A model generated the notes under the pieces. The model was not told the DNA's origin. It worked only from the letters and a program-made list of their open reading frames with translations, and did no database searches. Shown one piece after another: positions 34,468 to 45,167 of a DNA stretch of 64,000 nucleotides (its first letter is position 1; each line of letters begins with the position of its first letter). A program made the position numbers and the translations under genes. Origin of the DNA: Dolichospermum sp. LEGE 00240 (GTDB lineage Bacteria; Cyanobacteriota; Cyanobacteriia; Cyanobacteriales; Nostocaceae); assembly GCF_015207875.1 (NCBI RefSeq), contig NZ_JADEVZ010000023.1, positions 1-64,000 of the forward strand. Reading direction: 5' to 3'.

Positions 34468-34902
34468 GTCAATATCAAGAAGTTGGTTGAGTGAGTAAGG
34501 ACATCCTGATGGAAAATTTACGGAATTTTGAGTTTTGATTTTTACAAATCCTAACGCATCTTTGTAAATAGAATCCAATTCTGATTCTAAATAATTGCGA
34601 AGATTAGTCGTAATTCTGCGATTTAATTGAGTTCTAAAAGTATAAATTTCTCCTTGCCAGTGAACTGTATTATTTTCAGATTCACTTGTCCAATATTGAA
34701 GTAATAATAAATGACGGATAATCTGTTCTAGAAGGCTGGCTACGGCATTTTTATCTCTTTTTCCCAAATCTTCTAACTCCCAAATTAAATTCTCTAAGTC
34801 TAATTCTTGAAATTTGTGATTTTTCAGTAATTTGATTGTTTCTTCTAGCCATTGAGAATCATCAAGTTCGTAGAGTTGTTTTAAATCGGTGATGGTTTTC
34901 AT
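34465..34902 (-). CDS. DUF29-family protein
   Basis: A 145-residue cytosolic protein of the DUF29 family, abundant in cyanobacteria and of unknown function. The pattern is ELDDSQWLEETIKLLKNHKF at 12-31, then DLENLIWELEDLGKRDKNAV at 35-54, then LLEQIIRHLLLLQYW near 58, and a late CPYSLNQLLDID. Family members usually run a few residues further after the CPY.LEQLL motif; here the stop is TAA of the adjacent MITE, so the gene has probably lost a few C-terminal residues. It is monocistronic. Confidence 0.85.
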   Translation of the reverse strand: MKTITDLKQLYELDDSQWLEETIKLLKNHKFQELDLENLIWELEDLGKRDKNAVASLLEQIIRHLLLLQYWTSESENNTVHWQGEIYTFRTQLNRRITTNLRNYLESELDSIYKDALGFVKIKTQNSVNFPSGCPYSLNQLLDID

Positions 34903-34935
34903 AACTCTGACCTATTAGAGTAATCTTATTTTATC

Positions 34936-34968
34936 AGATCCCCGACTTCTTTAAGAAGTCGGGGATCT
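34936..34968. terminator. Repeated perfect hairpin, AGATCCCCGACTTCT family, copy 3
   Basis: AGATCCCCGACTTCT and its exact reverse complement around a TTA loop, 5 bp beyond the end of aspA on the minus strand and just upstream of the DUF29 gene. It probably ends the aspA transcript. Confidence 0.65.
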
Positions 34969-34973
34969 TGTGT

Positions 34974-36383
34974 TTACGTTAAAGGTACTATTGCACTCAT
35001 TTGGTCTAAATCTAACACAGTTGCTAATTCTGATTCTGTCATTAAACCTTTTTCGAGAACTATTTGCCGTAAAGATTTACCTGTTTCTAGGGATTCCTTA
35101 GCTACAGCCGCAGCATTCAAATAACCAATATGGGTATTTAAAGCGGTGACTAATGCTAAACTGCCTTCAGCATAAGCTAAACAACGTTCTTTGTTGGCAG
35201 TAATTCCTTGAATACAGCTTGTGGTTAAAGCCGAAATTGTGTTACCTAAAATCTCAATGCTGTGAATTAAATTATAGGCAATGAGGGGCATCATTACGTT
35301 TAATTCTAATTGTCCAGCTTGGGCGGCAAGAGCGATCGCATTATCATATCCCATTACCTGAAAACATACCATTGATGTCATCTCTGCCATCACAGGATTA
35401 TATTTTCCGGGCATAATGGAAGAACCTGGTTGCACAGGTGGAAGTTGAATTTCCTTAAATCCGGTTTTGGGTCCAGAATCCATTAACCGCAAATCGTGGG
35501 ATATTTTCACCAAATCCTGGGCTAAATTCCGCAACGCCCCAGAAACATTCACAAAAGCCCCCATACTTTGCATAGCAGCCATTAAATGGGGTGCTGGTTC
35601 TAGGGGAAATTCCAATAATTGCGACAGGATATCCACAACTCTTTGCCGATATTCTGGGTGAGTATTCATACCTGTTCCCGCCGCACTACCACCTAAGCCC
35701 AACACCATTAAATCCCCAGCAGCAATGTAAAGCCGATTTTGGTGTTCTGAGAGAATTTGCGCCCAAGCCCGGAAATTATCCCCTAATCGCACGGGTACAG
35801 CGTCTTGAAGGTGAGTTCTCCCCGATTTGACGATATCTTGAAATTCTGTAGCTTTGGCTTCTAAAGCCGAAATTGCTTGTTCTAAAGCTGGTTGTAAAGT
35901 GCGAGAAAGTGCCAATAAGCCACCAATGCGAATAGCTGTAGGGATGACATCATTGGTAGACTGTCCGTAGTTTACATGATCATTGGGGCTAACGAGTTTG
36001 TAATTACCTTTTTGATCACCGAGAATTTCTAAAGCCCGATTTGCCAAAACTTCGTTAATATTCATGTGGTGAGAAGTTCCCGCACCAGCTTGATAAACAT
36101 CAACGACAAATTGATCTCGCAATGCACCTGCTAAAATTTCATCAGTAGCTTGAATAATAGCCTTGCTGATATCTGCGGGAATACAATCTAATTCTCCGTT
36201 GACAATAGCGGCGGCCTTTTTAATATATAAACCAGCATCTATGTAAGTGGATAAAGGTTTAATACCGCTAATGGGGAAATTTTCAATCGCCCTTTGGGTT
36301 TGAATCCCATAATATACGTTATTGGCAATTTGGCGATCGCCCATCGAGTCTTTTTCAATCCGAAAATCTGAATTGTTAGTCAT
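34974..36383 (-). CDS. aspA: Aspartate ammonia-lyase
   Basis: Reversibly deaminates aspartate to fumarate and ammonia, linking nitrogen release to the TCA cycle. The 469-residue protein is a member of the aspartase/fumarase superfamily. QAGAGTSHHMNINEVLANRA near 96 and SPNDHVNYGQSTNDV near 130 are present. SGRTHLQDAVPVRLG near 183 contains the TH catalytic pair, and the signature GSSIMPGKYNPVMAEM near 316 carries the catalytic Ser loop. NPVMAE favours aspartase over fumarase (usually NPTQCE), although fumarase activity cannot be excluded. I chose the ATG at 36383 (MTNNSDFRIEKD); the ATG-rich upstream dozen codons are unlikely. Confidence 0.88.
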   Translation of the reverse strand: MTNNSDFRIEKDSMGDRQIANNVYYGIQTQRAIENFPISGIKPLSTYIDAGLYIKKAAAIVNGELDCIPADISKAIIQATDEILAGALRDQFVVDVYQAGAGTSHHMNINEVLANRALEILGDQKGNYKLVSPNDHVNYGQSTNDVIPTAIRIGGLLALSRTLQPALEQAISALEAKATEFQDIVKSGRTHLQDAVPVRLGDNFRAWAQILSEHQNRLYIAAGDLMVLGLGGSAAGTGMNTHPEYRQRVVDILSQLLEFPLEPAPHLMAAMQSMGAFVNVSGALRNLAQDLVKISHDLRLMDSGPKTGFKEIQLPPVQPGSSIMPGKYNPVMAEMTSMVCFQVMGYDNAIALAAQAGQLELNVMMPLIAYNLIHSIEILGNTISALTTSCIQGITANKERCLAYAEGSLALVTALNTHIGYLNAAAVAKESLETGKSLRQIVLEKGLMTESELATVLDLDQMSAIVPLT

Positions 36384-36634
36384 ATAAGTGGAGAAGTTCA
36401 TGCAGTAGAATAGGATCATGGAATTAGCTGTAACTTAACGTACCTGTTTACAAACCGTCACAAGGGTTGTTATCAGCAATACACAATATTTGGTATGCTC
36501 TCTCATACTCATGTCATTTATTCGTTGAGGAATAGGTAATAGGCAGATGGGAAAATCAGTCATGAGTAAGTATTCTTTCCACGTACCTCTTCCCCGATGA
36601 TCAATTATCCATTATTTCTTTCCTAAACTATTGC

Positions 36635-38020
36635 ATGAATCTAAATCAAGTTAAATCCATCCCCAAATGGACGCAATTACCATCTCCATCCATATTTTGT
36701 TCAGAAGTATCTATGCAATTGGGTGTAGATACATCCGTTGCCCAATTACAACAGCAGGTAGAATATTTACAAATTCAATTAGAGTTGGAAAGACAGGAAA
36801 ATATTCAAAAAATACAGCAAATTCAGAAATTTCAAGGGTTGCTGCAACATATTACTGAACACATCCGCGATAGTCTAGATGAGCGCGAAATATTAACAAT
36901 TATTACTCAAGAATTAGTTGATTTATTACAACTTAATCGCTGTCAAATTAAACTTTATAATCCCTGTTTGACTGCTGCTACAGTTACCTACGAATATAGT
37001 GTTAGTTTACCCCATTTTCAAGGTTTAACCACAAAAACTGCTGATTTTCCCCAAATTTATCAATCTCTCTTGCAAAAACAAATTTGGCAATCTATAGAAA
37101 TTGTTCCCGGACATGATTCTGGCTTACAAATGATGAGTCAATTGGCTTGCCCAATTTTTGATCATCGAGGTGTTTTGGGCAATATTTGGCTAATTCGGCA
37201 GACAGAGGCAAAATTTGGAGAATTAGAAATATCTTTTTTACAGCAAATAGCTAATCAATGTGCGATCGCCATTCGTCAATCTCAACTCTACACCAAAACC
37301 ACAGCCCAAGTTCAAGAAATTGAAAATCGACAACATCATCACCACGAATTTATCAGACATCTTGCCCAAGAATTACGTACACCCATTACTAATATTAATC
37401 TTGCCGTACAAACCTTAGAAAGTCTCATAACACCAGTCGGGATTGTAGATATAGAAATAGTATCCCAACTATTACAAATTCTCCATCATGAATGTGGACG
37501 CGAAGATAAATTACTTAACGATCTTCTTACCTTTGCATATCTGAAAACCCATCCCGAACCTCCTACTTTAATTACTATTGATTTTTCAACTTGGTTATTT
37601 CCTATTGTTGAATCTTTTCGAGATGTTACCAATTGTCAACAACAACAGTTACACCTAGATATCTCCACAGAAATACCCCATTTATCCACAGATATCACCG
37701 ATTTAGAAAAAATTATTACCCTACTACTCAACCAAGCTTGTCAATGCGCTTCCGCAGGTGAATCAATTACACTTACCGCCGATTTGAATGCAGACACAGT
37801 AGAGTTAAAAATCAGTATTTCTGGTGTGGAGATTCCTCACAATGAACTGTCACAAGTTTTTCAGCCATTTTACCGCATTCCCAAACATTCCCCCTGGCAA
37901 GTACAGAACACTGGCTTAGAATTGGCATTAGTCAAAACAATAGTACAGCGTTTAAATGGGTCAATTCATGTTACAAGTATCAACAATCGCATCACTTTGA
38001 TCATGCAATTTCCCCTGTAG
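36635..38020 (+). CDS. GAF-domain sensor with degenerate histidine kinase core
   Basis: A 461-residue protein: coiled coil at 32-65, a GAF domain at about 70-220, a dimerisation region at 235-310 and a HATPase-like domain at 330-460. The H-box reads FIRHLAQELRTPITNIN, so the phospho-accepting His of SHELRTP is Gln. The N-box reads LLLNQACQCASAGE, with the metal-binding Asn replaced by Gln. The G2 box is NTGLELALVK instead of GTGLGLALVK. Three catalytic positions are lost, so autophosphorylation is unlikely and it probably acts as a pseudokinase or allosteric partner. No response regulator is adjacent. The reading frame is intact and not obviously decaying. Confidence 0.85.
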   Translation: MNLNQVKSIPKWTQLPSPSIFCSEVSMQLGVDTSVAQLQQQVEYLQIQLELERQENIQKIQQIQKFQGLLQHITEHIRDSLDEREILTIITQELVDLLQLNRCQIKLYNPCLTAATVTYEYSVSLPHFQGLTTKTADFPQIYQSLLQKQIWQSIEIVPGHDSGLQMMSQLACPIFDHRGVLGNIWLIRQTEAKFGELEISFLQQIANQCAIAIRQSQLYTKTTAQVQEIENRQHHHHEFIRHLAQELRTPITNINLAVQTLESLITPVGIVDIEIVSQLLQILHHECGREDKLLNDLLTFAYLKTHPEPPTLITIDFSTWLFPIVESFRDVTNCQQQQLHLDISTEIPHLSTDITDLEKIITLLLNQACQCASAGESITLTADLNADTVELKISISGVEIPHNELSQVFQPFYRIPKHSPWQVQNTGLELALVKTIVQRLNGSIHVTSINNRITLIMQFPL

Positions 38021-38082
38021 CCAGTTTTTTAGCCGCAACACTAGCGCGAAAGTCAAAAGTCTGATATCATAACCTGATAAGC

Positions 38083-38154
<72 letters not shown>

Positions 38155-38269
38155 TTGCAGTTACTTTTTCGATGATATTCTCCCAGATGCAGGTTGGGTT
38201 GAAGTCAGGAAACCCAACATGATTAATACTTTTGTTGAGTTGGGCTGTTGCTTCACCCAACCGACAAAA

Positions 38270-41200
38270 TTAGACTCCAGCGGTCTCCGAAATTGCCCCT
38301 TGCATTTTCATAAAAGTATCAATTAAAGTTTGCAATTGTTGGTCTGCTTTAAAGACTCCTAAACCTCTTGCTGTTACCTTACCAGGAGAATAAACAAACC
38401 TGGCTTTCATGGTGGGAGTGAGATTTTCGGCTAAGAGATTCCAAGCGGGTTCTTCCATTGGGGTTTCTAAAACAATGTGCTGTTTATTCTCTGGTTTAAT
38501 GCGGCTAAATCCCAGATTTTTAGCTAATTGCTTGAGTTCCATAACTCGCAATAGTTGATTTGCAGGTACGGGTATAGTTCCATATCTATCTGTCCATTCC
38601 GCAGCAATTTGTTTGAGTTCATATTTTGATTTTACTGTGGCTACAGCCCGATAAGCACTCATTTTTTGATCAAGATCGGGAATGTAGGTAGCAGGGATAA
38701 ATGCGGTGAGATTCAGATCAATTTGAGTATCTTCAACTTTGGGTATTTCTTGACCTCTAATTTCTCGAATTGCTTCTTCTAACATTTCCATATACAAATC
38801 AAAGCCAATCACATCCATTTGACCAGATTGTTCTGCACCTAGCAAGTTTCCCACACCGCGAATTTCCATATCTCGCATGGCTAATTGATATCCAGAACCA
38901 AGTTGTGTAAATTCTTGAATTGCTCTTAATCTTTGTCTAGCGGCATCGGATAATTCTCTTTGTTTAGGATAAAATAACCATGCGTGCGCCTGTATTCCTG
39001 CCCGTCCTACCCGACCCCGTAATTGATATAATTGAGATAGACCAAAACGGTGCGCGTCTTCTATTAAGATTGTATTAACTCGCGGAATATCTAAACCAGA
39101 TTCAATAATTGTCGTACAAACAAGGATATCAGCATCATTATTGCCGAAAGTCAGCATGGTTGATTCTAACTCGCTTTCGTCCATTTGACCATGTGCGATC
39201 GCAAATCTTCCTCCTGGTACCATTTCTCGCAATTTTGTAGTAGTTTCTTCAATTCCTTCAACTCTGGGAACTACATAAAATACCTGTCCACCTCGATCTA
39301 ATTCTTGACGAATTGCACTTCTGACAATATCAGAATTTAAAGGTGCGAGATGGGTTTGAATTGGTCTTCTGGTGGGAGGTGGTGTGGTAATTAAACTCAT
39401 TTCTCGAATTCCTGATAATGACATATATAAGGTTCTGGGAATAGGAGTTGCGGAAAGAGTGAGAACATCAACTTGCGTTTTGAGGCTTTTGATTTTTTCC
39501 TTCTGATTAACTCCAAATCTTTGTTCTTCGTCAATTACTAAAAGTCCCAAATCTTTAAATTGCACGCCTTTTCCTAATAATTGATGTGTCCCGACAACTA
39601 TATCTAATTCTCCAGTCGCTAGACGTTTTTGAATATTGCGTTTTTCTTCTGCGCTGCGAAACCGATTTAGTAACCCCACGTTCACAGGATAGGGGGCAAA
39701 ACGTTCTTTAATTGTATGATAATGTTGTTGAGTGAGAATTGTGGTTGGGGCTAAAAGTGCAACTTGCTTTCCGGCGGTGACAGCTTTAAAAATTGCCCGA
39801 ATTGCCACTTCAGTTTTGCCAAAACCCACATCTCCACATACTAACCTATCCATCGGTCTTTCACTTTCCATATCCCGTTTTACATCTTGTACTGCTTTGA
39901 GTTGATCTGTGGTAGGTTGGTAAGGGAAAGAATCTTCCATTTCTTCTTGCCAAGGCATATCTTGGGGATAGGAAAAACCTTGTTGTTGAGAACGGGCAGC
40001 ATACAATTTTAACAAATCTACTGCTAGTTTCTTAATGGCTTTACGGACTTTATTCTTAGTATTCTCCCAGGCTTTGCCGGTCATTTTGTGTAATTCTGGG
40101 GCTTTATCTCCACTGGTGCGAAAACGAGATAAAGAACTAACTTGATCAGCCGCAACTCTTAATAAACCATCTGCATATTGCACAACTAAATAATCACGGG
40201 TTTCATCATTAATTGTTAAACTTTCTAATTTAACAAATTTACCAATGCCATGACTACGATGAACCACATAATCTCCCTGACGTAATTTATTAGGATCAAC
40301 TTGTTTAGATGTGGCTTGACGACGTTTGCGGACATAACCAAAGTTAGCTAAAGAATGTTGTCCATAAAATTCTCTATCGGTGACAATTACTAATCGAAAA
40401 GAAGGTAAAATAAAACCTTCTAATTCTGCCAAACCGGAATATTTAAGAGCAATCGGGATATGATTAATTTGCAGTTTATCAATGGCTTGATAATCACGGG
40501 GATTAGGAATAAACTGGGCAGGACAATCATGTTCTTGTAGCAAAGAAACCGAACGGGAAGGTTGAGCCGAAATTATCCAAACTGCAAAATTGCGTTCTCT
40601 CTCGTTTCTAATAGTTTCCCCTAACTTGGCAAATTGGTGAGGTGTAACAGGTAAAGGTCTACTTGCTAAATTTAAACCATTATTTTCTTCCGACAATTCT
40701 GATAAATATAACTTTCTAAAACTACTAATTTCCCCTATACACTCATCAAAATTTCGATGAATCTTAGGTAATCCAACCGACAACTGACCACTGACTCCTT
40801 CGGAGTTCGTCAGTCCCTCATGGGAGAAACCCCCAAGACCGCGCTGACTCACCACTGACCACTGACTATTAGCATTTTCCACCCAGCGATCGCTATGAGC
40901 ATAACATTGTTCTGGTTCATCAATGGCCACAAGGGTATTTGCTGCTAAATAATCCAGCAATGAAGCCGGTTTTGCAAAAGCCAACCCCAAAAACCGCCGA
41001 CTTCCTTCTAATGTTCCTAACTCTTGTAGAGACGTTTCATGAAACATCCCTACATTTTCTGTAAGTGCTGTGTTGATAATCGGTGCAAAACTTGTAGGGG
41101 TAAGGGTAACTTTTTCCACCTTATCCAAGGCAGAACGCTGGGTAGCGGGGTCAAATTCCCGAATTTGTTCAATTTCGTCACCAAACCATTCCAAACGCAC

Positions 41201-41818
41201 AGGCAACTCGGAGGACACCGGAAATACATCCACAATATCTCCCCGTCTACTCCATTGTCCTTCAGTTTCCACTAGGGGAACTCGTTCATATCCCAAAATC
41301 GTGATTTTTTCCCCAAACCCGTCTAAATCAAATTCCATCCCTTTTTCTAAGGTGACACAAAATGATTTAAACGCATCCGGTGGTGGTAAATGCGGCTGCA
41401 ACGCCCCCACAGTTGCAATTATCGCCGTTTTTTGCTTTTGCTGTACGGGCGGGGTCTCCCCGCCCCTTGTTTCATCACCCCTCGCCACCAAATCAGCTAA
41501 TACCTGCATTTGCCCCCAACTTAACTCATTTTCAGGGTCGAAGGGTTCATAGGGAGAAGCTTCGGAAGTGGGATAAAAGTGGACAGTTTTCCAACCCATT
41601 GCTTCCATTTGGGCAAAAACCCGCCCAGCTTCCTCTAGAGTGGCACAGACCACACATAAATCCTGATCTTCATAATTTGCTAATGCTGAAGCTACCAGTC
41701 CCTTGGGTAGCCGAGAAATCCCATTTAACCGCAATTCCTGTTGTTTGTTGAGTTTAGTAATGAGTTCTGCGGTAAGAGGCGATCGCGCCAAAGCACGCAC
41801 AATAGAAGAAAAGGCCAT
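38270..41818 (-). CDS. mfd: Transcription-repair coupling factor
   Basis: Removes stalled RNA polymerase from damaged DNA and recruits UvrA. The 1182-residue protein has the UvrB-homology module (about 20-300, with [14 protein letters not shown] and RGDIVDVFP) and the polymerase-interaction domain near 510-580 ([20 protein letters not shown]). The RecG-like translocase has [15 protein letters not shown] near 664, the DEEQ box near 764 and QLRGRVGR near 920. The TRCF C-terminal domain lies at 1030-1150. Two stretches are repeat-derived: about residues 116-126 (GGETPP) and about 317-348 ([18 protein letters not shown]), both in variable linkers. The frame is otherwise intact, so the protein is probably functional. 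Confidence 0.95.
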   Translation of the reverse strand: MAFSSIVRALARSPLTAELITKLNKQQELRLNGISRLPKGLVASALANYEDQDLCVVCATLEEAGRVFAQMEAMGWKTVHFYPTSEASPYEPFDPENELSWGQMQVLADLVARGDETRGGETPPVQQKQKTAIIATVGALQPHLPPPDAFKSFCVTLEKGMEFDLDGFGEKITILGYERVPLVETEGQWSRRGDIVDVFPVSSELPVRLEWFGDEIEQIREFDPATQRSALDKVEKVTLTPTSFAPIINTALTENVGMFHETSLQELGTLEGSRRFLGLAFAKPASLLDYLAANTLVAIDEPEQCYAHSDRWVENANSQWSVVSQRGLGGFSHEGLTNSEGVSGQLSVGLPKIHRNFDECIGEISSFRKLYLSELSEENNGLNLASRPLPVTPHQFAKLGETIRNERERNFAVWIISAQPSRSVSLLQEHDCPAQFIPNPRDYQAIDKLQINHIPIALKYSGLAELEGFILPSFRLVIVTDREFYGQHSLANFGYVRKRRQATSKQVDPNKLRQGDYVVHRSHGIGKFVKLESLTINDETRDYLVVQYADGLLRVAADQVSSLSRFRTSGDKAPELHKMTGKAWENTKNKVRKAIKKLAVDLLKLYAARSQQQGFSYPQDMPWQEEMEDSFPYQPTTDQLKAVQDVKRDMESERPMDRLVCGDVGFGKTEVAIRAIFKAVTAGKQVALLAPTTILTQQHYHTIKERFAPYPVNVGLLNRFRSAEEKRNIQKRLATGELDIVVGTHQLLGKGVQFKDLGLLVIDEEQRFGVNQKEKIKSLKTQVDVLTLSATPIPRTLYMSLSGIREMSLITTPPPTRRPIQTHLAPLNSDIVRSAIRQELDRGGQVFYVVPRVEGIEETTTKLREMVPGGRFAIAHGQMDESELESTMLTFGNNDADILVCTTIIESGLDIPRVNTILIEDAHRFGLSQLYQLRGRVGRAGIQAHAWLFYPKQRELSDAARQRLRAIQEFTQLGSGYQLAMRDMEIRGVGNLLGAEQSGQMDVIGFDLYMEMLEEAIREIRGQEIPKVEDTQIDLNLTAFIPATYIPDLDQKMSAYRAVATVKSKYELKQIAAEWTDRYGTIPVPANQLLRVMELKQLAKNLGFSRIKPENKQHIVLETPMEEPAWNLLAENLTPTMKARFVYSPGKVTARGLGVFKADQQLQTLIDTFMKMQGAISETAGV
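40777..40870. repeat. Intergenic-type repeat in frame inside mfd
   Basis: About 94 bp made of CAACTGACCACTGACTCCTT, then CATGGGAGAAACCCCCAAGA, and a final ACCACTGACCACTGAC. These phrases are typical of repetitive spacers between genes in this genome group (compare GACCACTAACAACTGACAAC at 13754). The length keeps the reading frame and adds about 32 residues to Mfd. Confidence 0.75.
41444..41466. repeat. GGGGCGGGGAGACCCC-type repeat inside mfd
   Basis: TACGGGCGGGGTCTCCCCGC and the following CCC form a near-perfect palindrome of the same family as the three tandem copies at 62514-62586. Here it encodes RGGETPPV in a Mfd linker. Confidence 0.65.
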
Positions 41819-42098
41819 AAGTTTTACGCTAAAAAAAGGAAGTCGCTGCTAACGTGAAAATCTCGAAGTATTTCCTATTAACCATTTTAAAAGTGTTAAC
41901 CCCTCTCTTGACGATAAAGAGGAAAGAATCAAACCGAACTACTCATAGACAGAAGCAATATAGCTACTACTTTGTGTATAGTCAAAGTATTTAGAGAATT
42001 ACCTAAAATACTGGATACTAAGATCAGTCTGATTGAATGAACACTGGGCAACTTCTGATCACCGTATACTTCTATTCTTTATACCAGCAATTTTAAAA

Positions 42099-43409
42099 AT
42101 GTCTTCCTTCACGTTTGAAATTTTAACGATTTTAGTGCTAATTTTCGCCAACGGGTTATTTTCCATGTCGGAAATGGCCGTAGTTTCAGCCCGGAAAGTC
42201 AGACTACAGCAGTTAGCTAACCAAGGAGATGTCAACGCCAAAGCTGCATTAAAACTCGCCGAATCTCCCAATCATTTTCTTTCCATCGTCCAGGTAGGGA
42301 TTACACTGATTAATATTCTCAATGGTGTCTTTGGTGGTGCGACCATTGCCAAAAGATTAGAAGATTATATCAAGCTAATTCCAATTTTAGCTAATTATAG
42401 TAATGCGATCGCCTTTGGCATCGTAGTCTTACTCATCACCTATTTTTCCCTGATTGTTGGTGAACTCGTCCCCAAACGTCTGGCTTTAAATAACCCCGAA
42501 AAAATCGCTGCTTCAGTAGCCATACCCATGCGGGCTTTAGCAAAAATAGCCTCACCCATAGTTTATCTTTTGAGTGCATCTACAGATTTAGTCTTGCGAA
42601 TATTAGGAATCACCCCCTCTGCTGAACCCCAAGTCACAGAAGAAGAAATCAAAATTCTTATAGAACAAGGGACAGAAGCGGGAACATTTGAAGAAGCAGA
42701 ACAGGACATGGTAGAGAGAGTTTTCCGGTTAGGCGATCGCCCCGTCACCTCCTTTATGACACCCCGACCTGATATAGTTTGGTTAGACTTGGAAGATCCC
42801 CCCGAAGAAAACCGCCAAAAAATGGCAGAAAGCAGCTATTCTCGCTATCCCATTTGTCAAGAAGGACTAGATAACGTTCTGGGGATTATTCCCGTCACCG
42901 ACCTATTAGCCAGAAGTTTACGCAACGAACCCTTAGACTTAACTCTAGGGTTACGTCAACCCGTATTTGTCCCCGAAAGCACACGCGGTTTAAAAGTTTT
43001 AGAATTATTCAAACAAACCGTCACACACATGGCTTTAGTCGTAGATGAATATGGCGTAATTCAAGGCTTAGTCACCCTCAATGACATCATGAGTGAAATC
43101 GTCGGTGATGTTCCCACAGAACCAGGACAAGAAGAACCTGAAGCCGTACAACGGGAAGATGGTTCTTGGTTAGTAGATGGAATGTTAGGCATAGAAGAAT
43201 TTTTAGAACTATTTGATCTTGAAGAATTAGAACATGAAGAAAGAGGAAATTATCAAACATTAGGCGGTTTTGTCATCACCCATTTAGGCCGGATTCCCGC
43301 AGCCGCAGATCATTTTGAATGGGATGGTATGCGGTTTGAAGTTATGGATATGGACGGAAATCGGGTTGATAAAGTCCTAGTAGTACCCAAGGTTATGAGG
43401 AGTAATTGA
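42099..43409 (+). CDS. HlyC/CorC (CNNM)-family membrane protein with CBS domains
   Basis: A 436-residue protein related to CNNM/CorC Mg2+ handling proteins. Residues 1-190 are a DUF21 membrane domain with about four helices (ILTILVLIFANGLFSMSEMA at the start and LITYFSLIVGELVPKRLAL near 125). Two CBS motifs follow (VTSFMTPRPDIVWLDL near 230, LVVDEYGVIQGLVTLNDIM near 325), then a CorC_HlyC domain at about 350-430. The label haemolysin is historical and not implied. I chose ATG 42099; a TTG at 42033 would add 22 residues in front of the first membrane helix. Confidence 0.88.
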   Translation: MSSFTFEILTILVLIFANGLFSMSEMAVVSARKVRLQQLANQGDVNAKAALKLAESPNHFLSIVQVGITLINILNGVFGGATIAKRLEDYIKLIPILANYSNAIAFGIVVLLITYFSLIVGELVPKRLALNNPEKIAASVAIPMRALAKIASPIVYLLSASTDLVLRILGITPSAEPQVTEEEIKILIEQGTEAGTFEEAEQDMVERVFRLGDRPVTSFMTPRPDIVWLDLEDPPEENRQKMAESSYSRYPICQEGLDNVLGIIPVTDLLARSLRNEPLDLTLGLRQPVFVPESTRGLKVLELFKQTVTHMALVVDEYGVIQGLVTLNDIMSEIVGDVPTEPGQEEPEAVQREDGSWLVDGMLGIEEFLELFDLEELEHEERGNYQTLGGFVITHLGRIPAAADHFEWDGMRFEVMDMDGNRVDKVLVVPKVMRSN

Positions 43410-43422
43410 AGTCAGGATGTAG

Positions 43423-43641
43423 GGGCGCAGGGTCTGCGCCCAGTCAGGAGAAAGAAGAAAGAAGCGTTACAGAAATCTGGTTTGGAGAAAATTCATGTAA
43501 AATTAACTCTTCCTTATTTAAAGCTTAACTTCTCTACTGTTCACTAGAGTTAAATTCACTTTTTGCTGCAACATAAAAATTCCCCCCATTACCTTCCAGT
43601 GAAAAGGTTTGGGGGATTATTTTAGGGCTGACGCATTGACA
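43423..43641. repeat. Intergenic repeat pieces 3' of the CorC-like gene
   Basis: The 505-bp gap 43410-43914 contains a GTAGGGGCGCAGGGTCTGCG palindromic repeat (about 43420-43441) and a solo end TAGGGCTGACGCATTGACA at 43623-43641. The latter matches 18 of 19 bases of the left end of the element at 48441. From 43642 to 43914 I see no gene, only AT-rich sequence and short common phrases. Confidence 0.55.
43578..43619. terminator. Probable intrinsic terminator (bidirectional)
   Basis: AATTCCCCCC pairs with GGGGGATTA, continuing with ACCTT/AAGG inside, and is followed by TTTTAG on the plus strand and preceded by A-rich sequence. It lies between the convergent CorC-like and cruF genes. Confidence 0.55.
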
Positions 43642-43914
43642 ACCCACATTCTGCAAATAAATTATTGATATTTTTGAAATGGTTCTTCAGTACCTAATCT
43701 GCTAATTTATGAGCCCACATTCAGCATGTAATATTAAACAACGCCGCACCTAAATTTTCTCACTAAACTCTGAAACCCTAGATAATAATTGTAGGCACTT
43801 TTTCATGTTGTAGATAATTCTTCCTTTCCTCCTTCGTTCTAACTTCTGACTCCTGACGCAATTTGGAAAGAGGAAATTACAAAAATTGCTTTTCTTATTC
43901 CCTCTTTCCTATTC

Positions 43915-44823
43915 TTATTTAAAAGCAACCTTCACATTAGCAACAGCAACTTCCTTAGTAGCTGCTTCAATATTTACCGTTGCAGGTGCGTTAGAACCCT
44001 TAAACCACAGTAGGACAGCAGGAGCTACACCTAACGCCACACCTAGCAATACCGGGATAGGAAACCCAGCCGCCAAACTCATCACTGTCGCAAAACCAAA
44101 ATTACCCAAATAAACTAATAAAGGGACATTCAATTGGTACTTATCCAATTTAATCGGGCTTTTGCTCCATAACAAAGCCGCAACAGTCATAAATAACGAC
44201 CCAGTACCCATCCAACCTGCAAAGTTTTGGTAAGGCATTCCAAAGAAAGCCCCAGGTTGTTGCCAATACCAGAAGGGAAGAGAAGTTTGACTCATAGCTG
44301 GGTCAAGCACAAAATCCCAAGAAGTGAGCAGTAAAGCCCCCAAAACAATTGCTCCCACGTGACGGAACAAACTGGGTTTTTTATCTACCTCTAAACCCGC
44401 CCGCGCCAATACATAAGAAACTAATCCCACGTAAAACCATGAAAGGGGAATTGTAAAAGGTACTAACCCGGAAATCTTATAACCCAAACCACTTAAATAG
44501 CTGTAGTGGCCAAAAGGAAAGCCAGTGCTAGTTCCTAATAATTCACTAGTCAACGAAATTAATACAGATGGTATTAAAAATCCTAAAGCGCGTCCCAAAC
44601 CTAAAGTTCGGTAAGCATAGAGGAACACTCCTAGCGCTCCTAAAATCATATATACCACACCGCCGCCCGCCATGCTCCACTGCATGACACTTTGTCCAAC
44701 TTCTGATAAGCTGACAATCATCTCAGCATTGGGAATAACAATCAGTATTCCCACCAGTCCAAATACCATAGAAACGATATGACCAATTAGGCATACGCGC
44801 TCGACGATAACAAGTTGTCTCAT
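43915..44823 (-). CDS. cruF: Gamma-carotene 1'-hydroxylase (carotenoid 1,2-hydratase)
   Basis: CruF hydrates the psi end of gamma-carotene on the way to myxol glycosides (family knowledge). The 302-residue protein is almost wholly membrane-embedded, with about eight hydrophobic helices. Conserved features of the DUF422 family are visible: ELLGTSTGFPFGHYSYLSGL near 98, FTIPLSWFYVGLVSYVLA near 125, TSWDFVLDPAMSQ near 170 and the PYQNFAGWMGTG segment near 200. I chose ATG 44823 because AAAGGA precedes it. The glycosyltransferase cruG, often its neighbour, is not present. Confidence 0.88.
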   Translation of the reverse strand: MRQLVIVERVCLIGHIVSMVFGLVGILIVIPNAEMIVSLSEVGQSVMQWSMAGGGVVYMILGALGVFLYAYRTLGLGRALGFLIPSVLISLTSELLGTSTGFPFGHYSYLSGLGYKISGLVPFTIPLSWFYVGLVSYVLARAGLEVDKKPSLFRHVGAIVLGALLLTSWDFVLDPAMSQTSLPFWYWQQPGAFFGMPYQNFAGWMGTGSLFMTVAALLWSKSPIKLDKYQLNVPLLVYLGNFGFATVMSLAAGFPIPVLLGVALGVAPAVLLWFKGSNAPATVNIEAATKEVAVANVKVAFK

Positions 44824-45167
44824 GATCAATCCTTTATGATATGCCAGATGGCTACTCAACTGCTAACAGTTTACAAATATTTATGAACAATTTAACTAAA
44901 TGTTGATATTTATTCTCCCGAAATGGGAATCAGGAGTGAAATTCAACCTTTAGAAACCTTATAGGTTCAGTAAATCTGTGAAATAATGAATGCAACTGAT
45001 ATTGAAAATACTAGTATATAACGATTCGTAACTGAGTGGGGTACAGAACTTTTCCAGTTATAGCAACCGCCAAGTTTATAAGAACTAGGGAAGAAATTTC
45101 CTTTTTCCGTCGTCCTGACTTCTGACTGAGCGCAGGCCCTGCGCCCCTACCTCCTGACTTTTGCTAT

